Shown here: piece by piece, positions 24,220-33,432 of the stretch
Layout of the letters: each line of letters opens with the position of its first letter
Numbering within the stretch: position 1 is the first letter of the stretch
Source of the DNA: Suilimivivens sp009774465
Lineage (GTDB): Bacteria > Bacillota > Clostridia > Lachnospirales > Lachnospiraceae
Length of the DNA stretch: 64,000 bases
Reading direction: 5' to 3'
Assembly (NCBI GenBank): GCA_947382645.1
Contig: CANDAE010000015.1
Location: 14,671-78,670 of the forward strand
Notes under the pieces: model-generated
What the model was told of the DNA's origin: nothing
Database searches by the model: none
The model's input: only the letters and a program-made list of their open reading frames with translations
Program-made: the position numbers and the translations under genes

Positions 24220-26367
24220 CTACTCCTCCTCACTCTGCTTAATACTTATCCTGCTGTACAATTCATCTACTGTCTTTTCCAGTGTTTTTTCTCCTTCAAA
24301 ATATCCCTCGATTCCCTGTACTAAAATTCCATAAACCGAGTCTGTCAGAGAACTGGCATACCCTGCCGGTATGGATGCCTGTTCCAGAATTTGAATCAGA
24401 CGTTCGCCATCCCCTTCCTCCGGCAGGTAAACAGGATAACTTTCTCCATAGTTTCGATCATAATAAAATCCCTGTTCAAATTTCTCTATATTTTGCTCAC
24501 GCCATCTTTCCATCCATATCTGCGTTGTATACCTGCTTACCGGAATACCAATGTAATTACATGCCCTGTGTTCTTTCTCGCTGTAAATCTTCGTATAAGA
24601 AATTAAAAATTGTAAAAATTCTTTTGCTTCCTCTGGCTGCCTGGTGCGGCTGTGTATTCCTGTAAGCATTACCGGATGAAACTGCCTGTTGGAAAAAATT
24701 TCGTAATTATCATAATGAAAAATCTGAGGCACCGCAACTACATTTTTATCCCCTATCACATACAAAGACATACTGCCTCTTTCACACCCTAAAAGCTGCC
24801 ACATTTCGTCCAGAACGTAATTATCAAATTCATTATATCTCAAAGGATAAAAAGCGCTGTCCGTCTCCTTCGCCTGCCCTATTCGGTCATAAAGAACCTT
24901 TGCATTTTCCAGAAAAGCTGTAAGATTTTCTCTGGTGACTTTTCCATCCTCATAAAGCTCATCTCCATAATAGTGATATAACATGGGAAGGAAAAATCCT
25001 TTTATATTATTTTGATAGGAAAAAGGCACCAATCCTTCCTCTGTCGGATTTTCCCTAAGATATCCGGCAAGTGTTTCCAGACTTTCCACATAAGGTTTTA
25101 TTTCCTTTTTACATACAAAGCAGTCTGCCCGAAAAAATAAAGGCACTGCAAAAGTTCCGTTTTCAGAATGATAACCGTTAAGTACCCTGTCAAAATATTC
25201 TCCTGTGCCTGAAAGCGGCTTCACCGCGTCATCTATATTAAGCAGAACACCTTTTTCCACATAATCCTCCCAGGGAAGTTTATCAAGGATATAAAGATCT
25301 GCTGCCTGGTCGGATATCATTTCTGCGTTCACCTGCTTTAAAAGAATGTCCATTTCCTGACGATCCTTCGGTTCATCATGAGCAGCAAATTTATAATTAA
25401 TGCTGACAGCAGGGTTCAGAATTTGATACTGCAGCACCGCTTCCTTTAAAAAAGCGCTTTCTGAAGCTGAAAAAATAGTTAATGTTATCTCCTCTTCTTT
25501 CCCATCACTTTCTGTCAAATAATAATGATACAGGGTATTTTCAGAAACAACAAAATACTCTTCGCCTTCTTTCCATACCTTATTTGGCCAAAAACCGGCT
25601 AACCCCATACTGGTTTTTTCACTGGAAACCTTTAGAATCCATTCATCACCATCCTTTTCGTAAATTCCACTCCCTGTAACTAAAACTTCTCCATTTAAAG
25701 TTTCCGTCAGAAAAGTACCGCCATTCATCCCGCCTGTCTCAAGAAATTCTTTCGAAAGATAGTCCTCTGTCTTTTCCCCCGTCCGAAGATCAAATACCAT
25801 ATAAGCGGACCTCATTGTCGGCTGACAAATGAAATGCGACTCATCCTGAAATACAAATCCCCCTCTGGGATCAGCAGGAAAATCTACTTTACTGTCTTTC
25901 TCACCATTCCAATATACATAGGCTCTTAACGTATCAAACAAAATAATCGTACCATTCTCCGAAACACATATATAAGACAAAAAAATACTGGAATCTGTCT
26001 TAAGATCAAGCGTGAAGAATGCATTTTCATCTGGAACATATCGTATTATAGTATGCCTGTATTCCACATTTTCCCTGGGGCCATTCACACGATAATTGCT
26101 GCTTTCTTCTTCTGCCAAATCTTCCTGATACAAAAAGTAAATTTCTCCATTTGCCATTTCATAGTAGTCCAGTAATTCTCCATAGCTTCCTTCCGGTTCT
26201 ACGCAGGGAGCCGCCTTTTCATAGTCTGACTGTTCTTCCCTGTAATACCATGTTGTCTGCATTTGAGATTCTTCTGATGCCGGATTAGTTTGTGTATCTT
26301 CTGCGTTTTGGCTGCAGGCGGTAAGAGAAAGGATTAATAATATAAAAACACAAAATATTTTTTTCAA
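24220..26367 (-). CDS. Large lipoprotein: propeller-like N-terminus plus solute-binding-protein-like domain
   Basis: 715 residues. Signal peptide with lipobox LSLTAC gives a lipid anchor at Cys18. The next ~260 residues are beta-rich and read like propeller blades (TIILFDTLRAYVYWNGE, GEVLVTGSGIYEKDGDEW). From about 290 the sequence resembles an extracellular solute-binding protein (LTIFSASESAFLKEAVLQYQ, DLYILDKLPWEDYVEKGVLL, quoted in parts). No permease or ATPase genes adjoin it, so it may be a sensor or orphan binding protein. The start is a TTG (26367) with GGAG nine bases upstream. Confidence 0.82.
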   Translation of the reverse strand: MKKIFCVFILLILSLTACSQNAEDTQTNPASEESQMQTTWYYREEQSDYEKAAPCVEPEGSYGELLDYYEMANGEIYFLYQEDLAEEESSNYRVNGPRENVEYRHTIIRYVPDENAFFTLDLKTDSSIFLSYICVSENGTIILFDTLRAYVYWNGEKDSKVDFPADPRGGFVFQDESHFICQPTMRSAYMVFDLRTGEKTEDYLSKEFLETGGMNGGTFLTETLNGEVLVTGSGIYEKDGDEWILKVSSEKTSMGLAGFWPNKVWKEGEEYFVVSENTLYHYYLTESDGKEEEITLTIFSASESAFLKEAVLQYQILNPAVSINYKFAAHDEPKDRQEMDILLKQVNAEMISDQAADLYILDKLPWEDYVEKGVLLNIDDAVKPLSGTGEYFDRVLNGYHSENGTFAVPLFFRADCFVCKKEIKPYVESLETLAGYLRENPTEEGLVPFSYQNNIKGFFLPMLYHYYGDELYEDGKVTRENLTAFLENAKVLYDRIGQAKETDSAFYPLRYNEFDNYVLDEMWQLLGCERGSMSLYVIGDKNVVAVPQIFHYDNYEIFSNRQFHPVMLTGIHSRTRQPEEAKEFLQFLISYTKIYSEKEHRACNYIGIPVSRYTTQIWMERWREQNIEKFEQGFYYDRNYGESYPVYLPEEGDGERLIQILEQASIPAGYASSLTDSVYGILVQGIEGYFEGEKTLEKTVDELYSRISIKQSEEE

Positions 26368-26460
26368 CTATTGTCACTCCTTTCGTATCAAACATTTTAT
26401 CTTCTCTTTTCCATAATAATATTTTTCAAGAAATATGGCAAAAAATTAAGAATAATTTAT

Positions 26461-26489
26461 TTGACACCTGAAATAATATGTAGTAGTAT
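26461..26489 (+). promoter_or_regulatory. Promoter of the hemolysin III-family gene
   Basis: TTGACA (26461-26466), 17-bp spacer, TAGTAT (26484-26489). It drives the gene starting at 26556. Confidence 0.75.
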
Positions 26490-26555
26490 CATAATATATT
26501 TAACATAGTTTTTAAAACTATATCTCAAGGTTTTGTTGTAAAAGGAGGCTTTTTT

Positions 26556-27206
26556 ATGCAGATAACAATACGTGAACCGGGAAGTGCGCTTACCCACTTT
26601 ATCGGTATGATGATGGCAGTTTTTGCTGCTATGCCTTTACTCATAAAAGCCGGCGTCTCATCCGGCAAAAATACTCTGATCGCGCTCAGCATTTTTTGTA
26701 TCAGCATGATTCTTTTATATGGCGCAAGCGCTGCTTATCATTCACTGAACATTGGCGGCAAAGTTCTTCGTGTTTTCCGTAAACTGGATCATATGATGAT
26801 CTTCGTGCTGATTGCAGGCTCCTACACGCCAGTGTGTCTGATTGTTTTAGGCGGAAACCTGGGGTATACTCTGCTTGCTGTTGTATGGGGAATCGCAATT
26901 TTCGGCATGGCCCTAAAGGCTTTCTGGATTACCTGCCCCAAATGGTTTTCCTCAGTAATTTATATTGCAATGGGCTGGGTATGCGTAGCAGTATTCGGGC
27001 CTTTATGGAGCATTCTCCCACATGCTGCCTTTGGCTGGCTTTTGGCCGGAGGAATTATTTACACCATAGGCGGTGTGATTTATGCCCTGAAACTTCCTTT
27101 ATTCAATGCAAAACATGAATTTTTCGGTTCCCATGAAATTTTCCACCTGTTTGTCATGGGCGGAAGTATCTGCCACTTTATCTTTATGTATTTGTATGTG
27201 GCATAA
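26556..27206 (+). CDS. Hemolysin III / PAQR-family membrane protein
   Basis: 216 residues with seven predicted membrane segments. Signature residues are present: REPGSALTHFIG at the start, YHS (AAYHSLNIGG), LDHMMIFVLIAGSYTP, and the final SHEIFHLFVMGGSICHF with the conserved zinc-binding histidines. The family is called hemolysin III, but most members are housekeeping membrane proteins of unclear hydrolase-like function. GGAGG precedes the ATG. Confidence 0.93.
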   Translation: MQITIREPGSALTHFIGMMMAVFAAMPLLIKAGVSSGKNTLIALSIFCISMILLYGASAAYHSLNIGGKVLRVFRKLDHMMIFVLIAGSYTPVCLIVLGGNLGYTLLAVVWGIAIFGMALKAFWITCPKWFSSVIYIAMGWVCVAVFGPLWSILPHAAFGWLLAGGIIYTIGGVIYALKLPLFNAKHEFFGSHEIFHLFVMGGSICHFIFMYLYVA

Positions 27207-27234
27207 AGTCCGGATTTCAAATACACTCTCCCAA

Positions 27235-27279
27235 CTTTTTACGAGAGTTTCTCTTACAGGGGATTTCTTTCGTAAAAAG
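27235..27279. terminator. Possible bidirectional terminator
   Basis: CTTTTTACG (27235-27243) and CGTAAAAAG (27271-27279) form a perfect 9-bp inverted repeat between convergent genes, with an inner AGAG/TCTT pairing. It would supply T-rich arms on both strands. Confidence 0.4.
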
Positions 27280-27288
27280 CTTTCCACC

Positions 27289-28653
27289 CTACACAAGGGG
27301 AAGGGCAAGCTTCACGGTATGCCCTTCCTCTTTTATTTGAAAACTTCCATTATGGGCCAGGGCAATCTGCTTCACAATTCTAAGCCCCATAACATGTGGT
27401 TTCTTCTGCGAATTTCCTACGTCCTGTTCAAGAAGCTCTATCACTTCTCCTGGTATTCCGCATCCGTCATCTGACACCTGCAAGGTACAGTTGTTCCCTT
27501 CTTTTCTGCCTGTAATCACAATATGGCATCCTTTCGGATTATGGAAAATGCTGTTATTTAATAAATTACAGGCTGCCCTTGTAATCAGTTTTTCATCCCC
27601 CAGCAGCACTACATCTTCCAGGCTGTCATCTACTTCAAGAATCAGTTCATATTGTTCTTTTATCCCCTCATTGATTTTTTCTGCAGTCAGTTTCCTTAAA
27701 AGTGCCGCCGGATAAAACTTCGCTGCTCTTAAAGGCTGCATATTATATTCCAGCTTTGAGGTTAAATTTAAGTCTTCAATCAACTGTTTGATTTTAAGGC
27801 TTTGGGCTTTAATTGCTGCTGCACGCTCTCTGTCTTCTCTGCATAAGTCTTCTTTATTTTCCAACTCATCTGCATATCCTACAATAACGGAAAGAGGGGT
27901 TCGTATATCATGAGAAACGCCGGCAATCCATTCCGTCCGGGCCTCATCTCTTTTATTTAATGCTGTTCTTTGCTGTTCCAAAAGATTGGATGTGCGGTTA
28001 ACCTGAGCTGCAAGCTGGGATGCCGCTCCTTTTTCAGAAAGCTCCACTTTATGATTGGCTGATAATTCAAAAATCCCCTCTACAAGCGGCAGCAAAGATT
28101 GATAATATCGAAAACCCAAAAAAAGAATCGTGCAGACAACTACCAGAAGGTTTACCCCCAGAGCTAATCTAAAGTACTTCTCTAAATTGTGCATGAACGC
28201 TTCCGGAAACTCTATGGAATATTTCCACATACTGCCTTTATCCCTTCCTGCCACTAAAAGCCCTTTTTCGGTATCCAACACTCTGACCGGATAATCATTT
28301 AAATACCATCTGCTAAAAGCTGCAACCTCACCGGCTGTATAATGGTCTTTAACCCCTTGGGGCAGATTCCAGCCATAGCGCAGATTTCCCTCCTCATCCA
28401 ACACCATCAGAAAAAGGAAACCGCGTTCTGAGAGGTATTCTTCTCCTTCCTGGTTCAGGCTTAATTCCCCATTTACTTCTTCCAGCCCCATAGATTCCAG
28501 CCTGCTGATTCCGTAGCCGGAAATTGGGCGTTCAATCAGATACAAGTCTCTGATTACCCAAAAGAAAATGCCAATATTGGCTATAAGCAGAAGTAAAATA
28601 ATCCCCCATGTAGAAACCACATATTTTCCATATATTTTCAGCAGACTTTTCAT
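27289..28653 (-). CDS. Sensor histidine kinase, antimicrobial-peptide type
   Basis: 454 residues. Membrane segments at about 15-35 and 165-190 flank an extracytoplasmic loop of ~130 residues (including FSRWYLNDYPVRVLDTEKG) resembling CprK-type lantibiotic sensors. The kinase part has the H-box GVSHDIRTPLSVIVGYADEL, the N-box LLNNSIFHNP and the G-box DDGCGIPG. It should phosphorylate the response regulator encoded just upstream. The pair is divergent from a lantibiotic-immunity-type ABC transporter, which strongly suggests induction of that pump by an antimicrobial peptide. Confidence 0.93.
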   Translation of the reverse strand: MKSLLKIYGKYVVSTWGIILLLLIANIGIFFWVIRDLYLIERPISGYGISRLESMGLEEVNGELSLNQEGEEYLSERGFLFLMVLDEEGNLRYGWNLPQGVKDHYTAGEVAAFSRWYLNDYPVRVLDTEKGLLVAGRDKGSMWKYSIEFPEAFMHNLEKYFRLALGVNLLVVVCTILFLGFRYYQSLLPLVEGIFELSANHKVELSEKGAASQLAAQVNRTSNLLEQQRTALNKRDEARTEWIAGVSHDIRTPLSVIVGYADELENKEDLCREDRERAAAIKAQSLKIKQLIEDLNLTSKLEYNMQPLRAAKFYPAALLRKLTAEKINEGIKEQYELILEVDDSLEDVVLLGDEKLITRAACNLLNNSIFHNPKGCHIVITGRKEGNNCTLQVSDDGCGIPGEVIELLEQDVGNSQKKPHVMGLRIVKQIALAHNGSFQIKEEGHTVKLALPLV

Positions 28654-28668
28654 AATCTATAACCATAT

Positions 28669-28710
28669 TCCTTTCAACGCCTGGAGACTGTGCGCAAGGC
28701 ACAAACCTCT
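28669..28710 (-). repeat. Intercistronic hairpin repeat, copy 2
   Basis: Minus strand: GAGG-TTTGTGC-CTTGC-GCACA-GTCTCC followed by GAAAGGAAT before the kinase start. It aligns with the element at 20071-20138 with a few changes and one-base gaps. A short palindrome CTTAATTAAG at the end of the regulator gene parallels the first hairpin of the other copy. Confidence 0.6.
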
Positions 28711-28713
28711 TAA

Positions 28714-29451
28714 TTAAGAACGTTCAATTTTCCTGCCTTCCTGTACTAATTTATATCCCAGCCCGCGCACAGTCAAAAGAAATACAGGTTTTGAAGGATT
28801 TTCTTCTATTTTTTCCCGCAGTCTCCTGATATGCACCATAATCGTATTTTCATAGCCAAAATAATTATCCTCCCACACTGCCTGACATAGTTGGTCAAAG
28901 GTGACTATATTTCCTTTATTTTCCCATAATTTTTTAAGAATCAAAAGCTCCTTTGCTGTCAGGGAAATTTCTTCTTTCCTTTCCTTCCATTTTACGGTTC
29001 CGCTTTTGAAATTCACCATGCAGCCTCCCAGCGCAATCCCTTCTGCTTCTTTTTCATCCACTGTTTTTGAAAACCAGGTTCTTTTTAAAATTGCACTGAC
29101 TCGCAGGGCAAGCTCTTTGGGCAGAAAAGGTTTTACCATATAGTCATCTGCGCCAAGCCCAAGCCCTAACAGCCGGTCACTGTCCTCATCTCTGGCTGAC
29201 AAAAACAGCACCGGCACATCCGAAACTGTCCTGATTCTCTGCATCAGGGAAAATCCGTCTCCATCCGGCAGATTAATGTCAAGAATTACAAGATGAGGCT
29301 CTTTATGCATAAAATACTCCTCCGTATCCTTTACACAAAAAGTCATATCTATATTGGAAAATCCTTCCCTGCGCAGGATTCCCTCAACCATCCTGCAAAG
29401 CTCTTTATTGTCATCCACAACCAGCAGTGTGCTGTCAAATATATGCTTCAT
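28714..29451 (-). CDS. OmpR-family response regulator
   Basis: 245 residues. Receiver domain with LLVVDDN (acidic pair), the phosphorylation Asp in LVILDINLPDGDG (about 58) and Lys in DYMVKPF (about 109). The winged-helix DNA-binding domain follows (LTAKELLILKKLWENKGNIV, then YENTIMVHIRRLREKIEENP and VRGLGYKLV, quoted in parts). GGAGG precedes the ATG. The probable target is the divergent ABC operon; TAAGG repeats at 29539-29576 are candidate sites. It is separated from the kinase gene by the hairpin repeat. Confidence 0.95.
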   Translation of the reverse strand: MKHIFDSTLLVVDDNKELCRMVEGILRREGFSNIDMTFCVKDTEEYFMHKEPHLVILDINLPDGDGFSLMQRIRTVSDVPVLFLSARDEDSDRLLGLGLGADDYMVKPFLPKELALRVSAILKRTWFSKTVDEKEAEGIALGGCMVNFKSGTVKWKERKEEISLTAKELLILKKLWENKGNIVTFDQLCQAVWEDNYFGYENTIMVHIRRLREKIEENPSKPVFLLTVRGLGYKLVQEGRKIERS

Positions 29452-29538
29452 TTAACCCTCCATTCAAAGCCTTGACTTCCTTTATTTAAATTTATTGTAA
29501 TACAATTTGAAATCCATGTAAGCATATTCTGAAAAATT

Positions 29539-29576
29539 TAAGGTAAATGTAAGGCAGGCTTCATTTCCACGTAAGG
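29539..29576 (+). promoter_or_regulatory. Phased TAAGG repeats, candidate response-regulator sites
   Basis: TAAGG occurs at 29539, 29550 and 29572, spaced 11 and 22 bp, so all lie on one face of the helix. This is the spacing expected for OmpR-type direct-repeat binding, in the region between the regulator and the ABC operon. No clear -35/-10 pair was fixed for the ABC genes. Confidence 0.5.
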
Positions 29577-29656
29577 GCAGGTTTGTATCCTGTTTATGCA
29601 AGGGTGAAGATGCAGTATGCAATCGCCTATTATACATGGAAAGGAATCAGATTTTT

Positions 29657-30628
29657 ATGAAAAGTTATGAAAAAAACAAAAACCTTGTAATTGAAACCCA
29701 TAATCTCTCTAAAAACTATGGAACCACCGGCCACGCTAAATCTGTTGTTCATCAGGTGGATTTGGCAGTTCCCGAAGGCTGTATTTATGGATTTTTAGGC
29801 CCAAATGGCGCCGGGAAAAGCACTACCATGAAAATGCTTTTGGGACTGATCAAACCTTCGGAAGGAGACATTTCTATTTTGGGAACGCCCCTTGTCTCAT
29901 CAGGAAAAGGCGTTTCAAAAGAAAAAGACCGGCTTTCCATCTTAAAAAAGACCGGTTCTTTAATTGAATCCCCTTCCTATTATGGCCATTTAACCGGAAG
30001 AGAAAACCTGGAAATTCTCTGCACCTTAAAAAATATCCCCAAAAAGGAAATCAATGAGGTATTATCCATTGTCAGAATGGAAAATCAGCAGAATAAAAAA
30101 GCCGGTCACTATTCTCTTGGCATGAAACAGCGTCTTGGCCTTGCCGGCGCTTTGTTGGGGCATCCTAAACTGCTTCTTTTGGATGAGCCTACTAACGGAC
30201 TTGATCCCGCCGGAATCTCGGAAATGCGTGATTTAATCCGCTCCCTTCCGGAAAATTATCATATGACTGTCATGGTTTCCAGCCATCTTTTAAGTGAAAT
30301 TGACCAGATGGCAGACTATGCAGGCATTATCAATAAAGGGAAGCTGATTTATCAGGACAGCCTTCTTCACCTGCATGAATACAGCAGGCGTCAGTTAAAG
30401 CTCCGCACAGACAATAATAATCGAGCTTTATGTATCTTAAATGAAAATGATATTAACTGTACTTTACTGGAAAATTATCTTACATTTTCTGAGACCAGTG
30501 ATGAAAAGACTGCCTTTTTAATCTCCGCTCTGGTGCGGGAAGGTATCGGCATTTTGCGAATTGAAGAATATCAAAAATCCCTGGAGGACATTTTCCTTCA
30601 GCTTACAGGAAAGCAGATGAGTTTATAA
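29657..30628 (+). CDS. Lantibiotic-protection-type ABC transporter ATPase (LanF/CprA-like)
   Basis: About 323 residues. Walker A GPNGAGKSTTMKMLLG, signature YSLGMKQRLGLAGALLG, Walker B LLLLDEPTNGLDP and the switch histidine in SSHLLSEI are intact. The type is that of ATPases that expel lantibiotics and related peptides from the membrane. The ATG at 29657 has AAGGA about 11 bases upstream; the in-frame ATG at 29636 has none. Two permease genes follow in overlap, forming an F-E-G type unit. Confidence 0.92.
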   Translation: MKSYEKNKNLVIETHNLSKNYGTTGHAKSVVHQVDLAVPEGCIYGFLGPNGAGKSTTMKMLLGLIKPSEGDISILGTPLVSSGKGVSKEKDRLSILKKTGSLIESPSYYGHLTGRENLEILCTLKNIPKKEINEVLSIVRMENQQNKKAGHYSLGMKQRLGLAGALLGHPKLLLLDEPTNGLDPAGISEMRDLIRSLPENYHMTVMVSSHLLSEIDQMADYAGIINKGKLIYQDSLLHLHEYSRRQLKLRTDNNNRALCILNENDINCTLLENYLTFSETSDEKTAFLISALVREGIGILRIEEYQKSLEDIFLQLTGKQMSL

Positions 30629-31383
30629 TGCGTTTGTTTATGACAGAATTTCAAAAAATACGCCGGCGGCATATTGGACTTTTATATGTAGGCGCATGGT
30701 TATTTACCTTTTTATGGATGGCATGGGCAATGAGCAGCATGAGCCCCGAAGAAATTGACGACCAGGGGTATTATTATCTTCTTTTTTCCATTCCGCTGAT
30801 CAATGCCATTATCCTGCCCACTATTTTGGCCTGTGTAGAAAGCAGAATCTGCGATATTGAGTTAAAAGGAAATACGTTGAAAATGCTTTGCACCATGCAG
30901 CCGCGCCACAGCATTTATCATGTTAAGCTGGCAATCAGCTCCCTATATCTGCTGATCTTCTGTCTCGCGGAAACAGCAATTATCCCTTTTTTGGGGCACT
31001 GTTATCAAACCAGCCAGCCCATGCCCATAAAAAATGTTGCCATTTTTTTGTTTTCCACTTATGGGGTAAGCCTGGTTTTAATCATACTGCAGCAATCTTT
31101 ATCCTTATTGTCAGAAAACCAGTTGTTTCCTTTGTTTTTTGGCGTGGGAGGAACCTTTGTGGGGCTTTTTTCATGGTTTTTCCCAAATCTTCCTATCCGC
31201 TATATGCTTCCCTGGGGCTATTACTGCGTAGGAGTAACTTTAAATATGCTTTATGACGAAGTCACCCGCACCGTTACCTACTACACAATTCCTTTTCCGA
31301 CGGAAATCTTCTGCTGTTTTCTTATCTTTGGCGTTTTCATTTATCTGGCTGGAAAAGATCGTTTTATGAAAAAGGAGGTTTAA
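30628..31383 (+). CDS. Lantibiotic immunity ABC permease, MutE/EpiE-like
   Basis: 251 residues with about six membrane segments, ABC-2 type. The N-terminal pattern MRLFMTEFQKIRRRHIGLLY is typical of LanE permeases. Its ATG overlaps the stop of the ATPase gene (TAATG), indicating translational coupling. It should form the membrane pore with the next gene product. Confidence 0.88.
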   Translation: MRLFMTEFQKIRRRHIGLLYVGAWLFTFLWMAWAMSSMSPEEIDDQGYYYLLFSIPLINAIILPTILACVESRICDIELKGNTLKMLCTMQPRHSIYHVKLAISSLYLLIFCLAETAIIPFLGHCYQTSQPMPIKNVAIFLFSTYGVSLVLIILQQSLSLLSENQLFPLFFGVGGTFVGLFSWFFPNLPIRYMLPWGYYCVGVTLNMLYDEVTRTVTYYTIPFPTEIFCCFLIFGVFIYLAGKDRFMKKEV

Positions 31384-31386
31384 ATC

Positions 31387-32118
31387 ATGCTTCTTGCCTG
31401 TATAAAAAGTGAACAAATAAAAATCCGGCGCTCCTTTATCTGGATCGCCTTTGTACTGACTCCCCTGATTCCTACTGTTATGGGAACCCAAAATTACTTA
31501 AACAACATTGCTCTTCTTAAATCCGAATGGTTTTCTTTATGGACGCAGGAAACTTTATTTTATTCCAATTTCTTCTTTGCCCCCTTGATTGCCATTTATT
31601 GCAGCTACTTATGGAGAATGGAAAATCAAAATAAAAACCGACATATGCTGCTTACCCAGCCGGTTCCAGTGAGAAATGTTTTTCTGGGGAAATTTATTAC
31701 TATTTTGAAAATTACTTTTTTCACTCAGTTTTGGGTTTTTCTCCTTTTTCTCATAAGCGGAAAGCTGGTCGCCCTCCCCGGGCTGCCGCCTGCGCAGACA
31801 TTTATCTATACTCTAAGAGGACTTTTGGGGGGAGCAGTGATTGCAGCCTTACAGCTTCTGATCTCTATGATTATTCGAAGCTTTGCAGCTCCCATAGCAA
31901 TTGCTGTGGTAGGCAGCATCTCAGGTCTTATTGCCGCCAACTCAGATTATGGACTTTACTATCCCTATTCCCTTATGATGCTGGGTATGAATGCCAACAA
32001 ATCGGACGATATGCTCTCTGGAAGCAGCCTGCCATTTTTTCTTTCCTGCCTGTTTTATCTTGTACTGTTTTGCAGTATTGCCGGGTTTTTATTAAAGCAT
32101 CAGGATGTAAAGGGATGA
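31387..32118 (+). CDS. Lantibiotic immunity ABC permease, MutG/SpaG-like
   Basis: 243 residues, about six membrane segments, beginning MLLACIKSEQIKIRRSFIWI, the usual start of LanG permeases. It lies three bases after the previous stop with GGAGG upstream. Together with the ATPase and first permease it forms a heterodimeric peptide-exclusion pump. No lantibiotic precursor or modification genes are nearby, so this is a resistance rather than producer-immunity locus as far as the window shows. Confidence 0.88.
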   Translation: MLLACIKSEQIKIRRSFIWIAFVLTPLIPTVMGTQNYLNNIALLKSEWFSLWTQETLFYSNFFFAPLIAIYCSYLWRMENQNKNRHMLLTQPVPVRNVFLGKFITILKITFFTQFWVFLLFLISGKLVALPGLPPAQTFIYTLRGLLGGAVIAALQLLISMIIRSFAAPIAIAVVGSISGLIAANSDYGLYYPYSLMMLGMNANKSDDMLSGSSLPFFLSCLFYLVLFCSIAGFLLKHQDVKG

Positions 32119-32188
32119 GCGAAAGCGCTTTGCGGTCCGGCGTGGGCAGAATTCTAATCACATTACTTTTGAATCAATTTCATTTTCA

Positions 32189-32226
32189 AAAAACCGGATG
32201 TGCAGTGATTTACACATCCGGTTTTT
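32189..32226. terminator. Bidirectional terminator between ABC and galE operons
   Basis: AAACCGGATGTG-N10-CACATCCGGTTT with A and T runs at the two ends, placed between convergent operons. Confidence 0.9.
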
Positions 32227-32291
32227 ATACTTTATCTTTATTTCTTAATTATTATTTTCGGTTGGAAGTCTGTCCTGCTTCCCTGATAAAG

Positions 32292-33308
32292 TTAATCTTC
32301 ATATCCGTTAGGATTGTTGCTCTGCCATCTCCAGGAATCTTCACACATTTCCTTGATTCCGTACTGTGCCTCCCAGCCTAATTCTTTCTTAGCCTTAGAT
32401 GCATCTGAATAGCAGGTTGCAATATCTCCTGCACGTCTTTCCTTTATCACATAAGGAATCTTAACTCCGGTAGCCGCTTCAAAATTCTTAACAATATCCA
32501 AAACACTGTAGCCGGTTCCGGTTCCTAAATTGTAAATACAAAGGCCTGCTTTTTCCTCTATTTTCTTAAGTGCCTTTACATGTCCAACAGCCAAATCCAC
32601 TACATGGATGTAATCCCTTACACCGGTTCCGTCCGGCGTGTCATAGTCATCACCAAATACGCCTAACTCTTTTAATTTTCCAACTGCAACCTGAGTAATA
32701 TAAGGCATCAGATTGTTGGGGATTCCATTAGGATTCTCACCGATGGTTCCGCTCTTATGTGCGCCGATGGGATTAAAATAACGAAGCAGAATTACGTTCC
32801 ACTCCGGATCAGCCTTCTGCATATCGGAAAGAACCTGCTCCAACATGGACTTGGTCCATCCATAAGGATTGGTGCACTGCCCCTTGGGACATTCCTCAGT
32901 AATGGGAATAATTGCCGGATCTCCATAAACAGTTGCTGAAGAGGAAAAGATAATATTTTTTACTCCATGCTGACGCATTACATCTACCAATGTTAAGGTA
33001 CCTGCAATATTGTTCTCATAATATTCCCAGGGTTTTTGAACGGACTCGCCAACTGCTTTTAGTCCTGCAAAATGAATACAGGAATCAATTTTTTCCTTAT
33101 CAAAAATTTCATTTAACGCCTTCCTGTCCAAAATGTCTGCCTTATAAAAAGTAACCGGCTTTCCAGTAATTTTTTCAACCCTTTCAAGACTTTTTTCACT
33201 GGAATTGCTCAAATTATCTACTACTACAACTTCATATCCTGCATTTTGTAATTCTACCACCGTATGACTGCCGATATATCCGGCACCGCCCGTAACCAGT
33301 ATTGCCAT
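32292..33308 (-). CDS. galE: UDP-glucose 4-epimerase
   Basis: 338 residues, full length. Interconverts UDP-glucose and UDP-galactose with bound NAD. GGAGYIGSH is the nucleotide-binding loop (7-15), the Ser in FSSSATVYGDP and the YGWTK catalytic Tyr/Lys pair are intact. It is the last gene of an operon with the UDPGP transferase, CotH, DUF4956 and VTC genes, suggesting supply of sugar nucleotides for a surface polymer. GGAG precedes the ATG. Confidence 0.96.
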   Translation of the reverse strand: MAILVTGGAGYIGSHTVVELQNAGYEVVVVDNLSNSSEKSLERVEKITGKPVTFYKADILDRKALNEIFDKEKIDSCIHFAGLKAVGESVQKPWEYYENNIAGTLTLVDVMRQHGVKNIIFSSSATVYGDPAIIPITEECPKGQCTNPYGWTKSMLEQVLSDMQKADPEWNVILLRYFNPIGAHKSGTIGENPNGIPNNLMPYITQVAVGKLKELGVFGDDYDTPDGTGVRDYIHVVDLAVGHVKALKKIEEKAGLCIYNLGTGTGYSVLDIVKNFEAATGVKIPYVIKERRAGDIATCYSDASKAKKELGWEAQYGIKEMCEDSWRWQSNNPNGYED

Positions 33309-33432
33309 CTTCCCATCTCCTTTTAAACTTATTGTTTTATTGTTTAATCGTTCCTTCTGATAAATTTATTTTAACCCCTAAAAACTACTATCCGCAAGAC
33401 CAGAATGTTATTCAAACCTGTCGAAATGTTAA

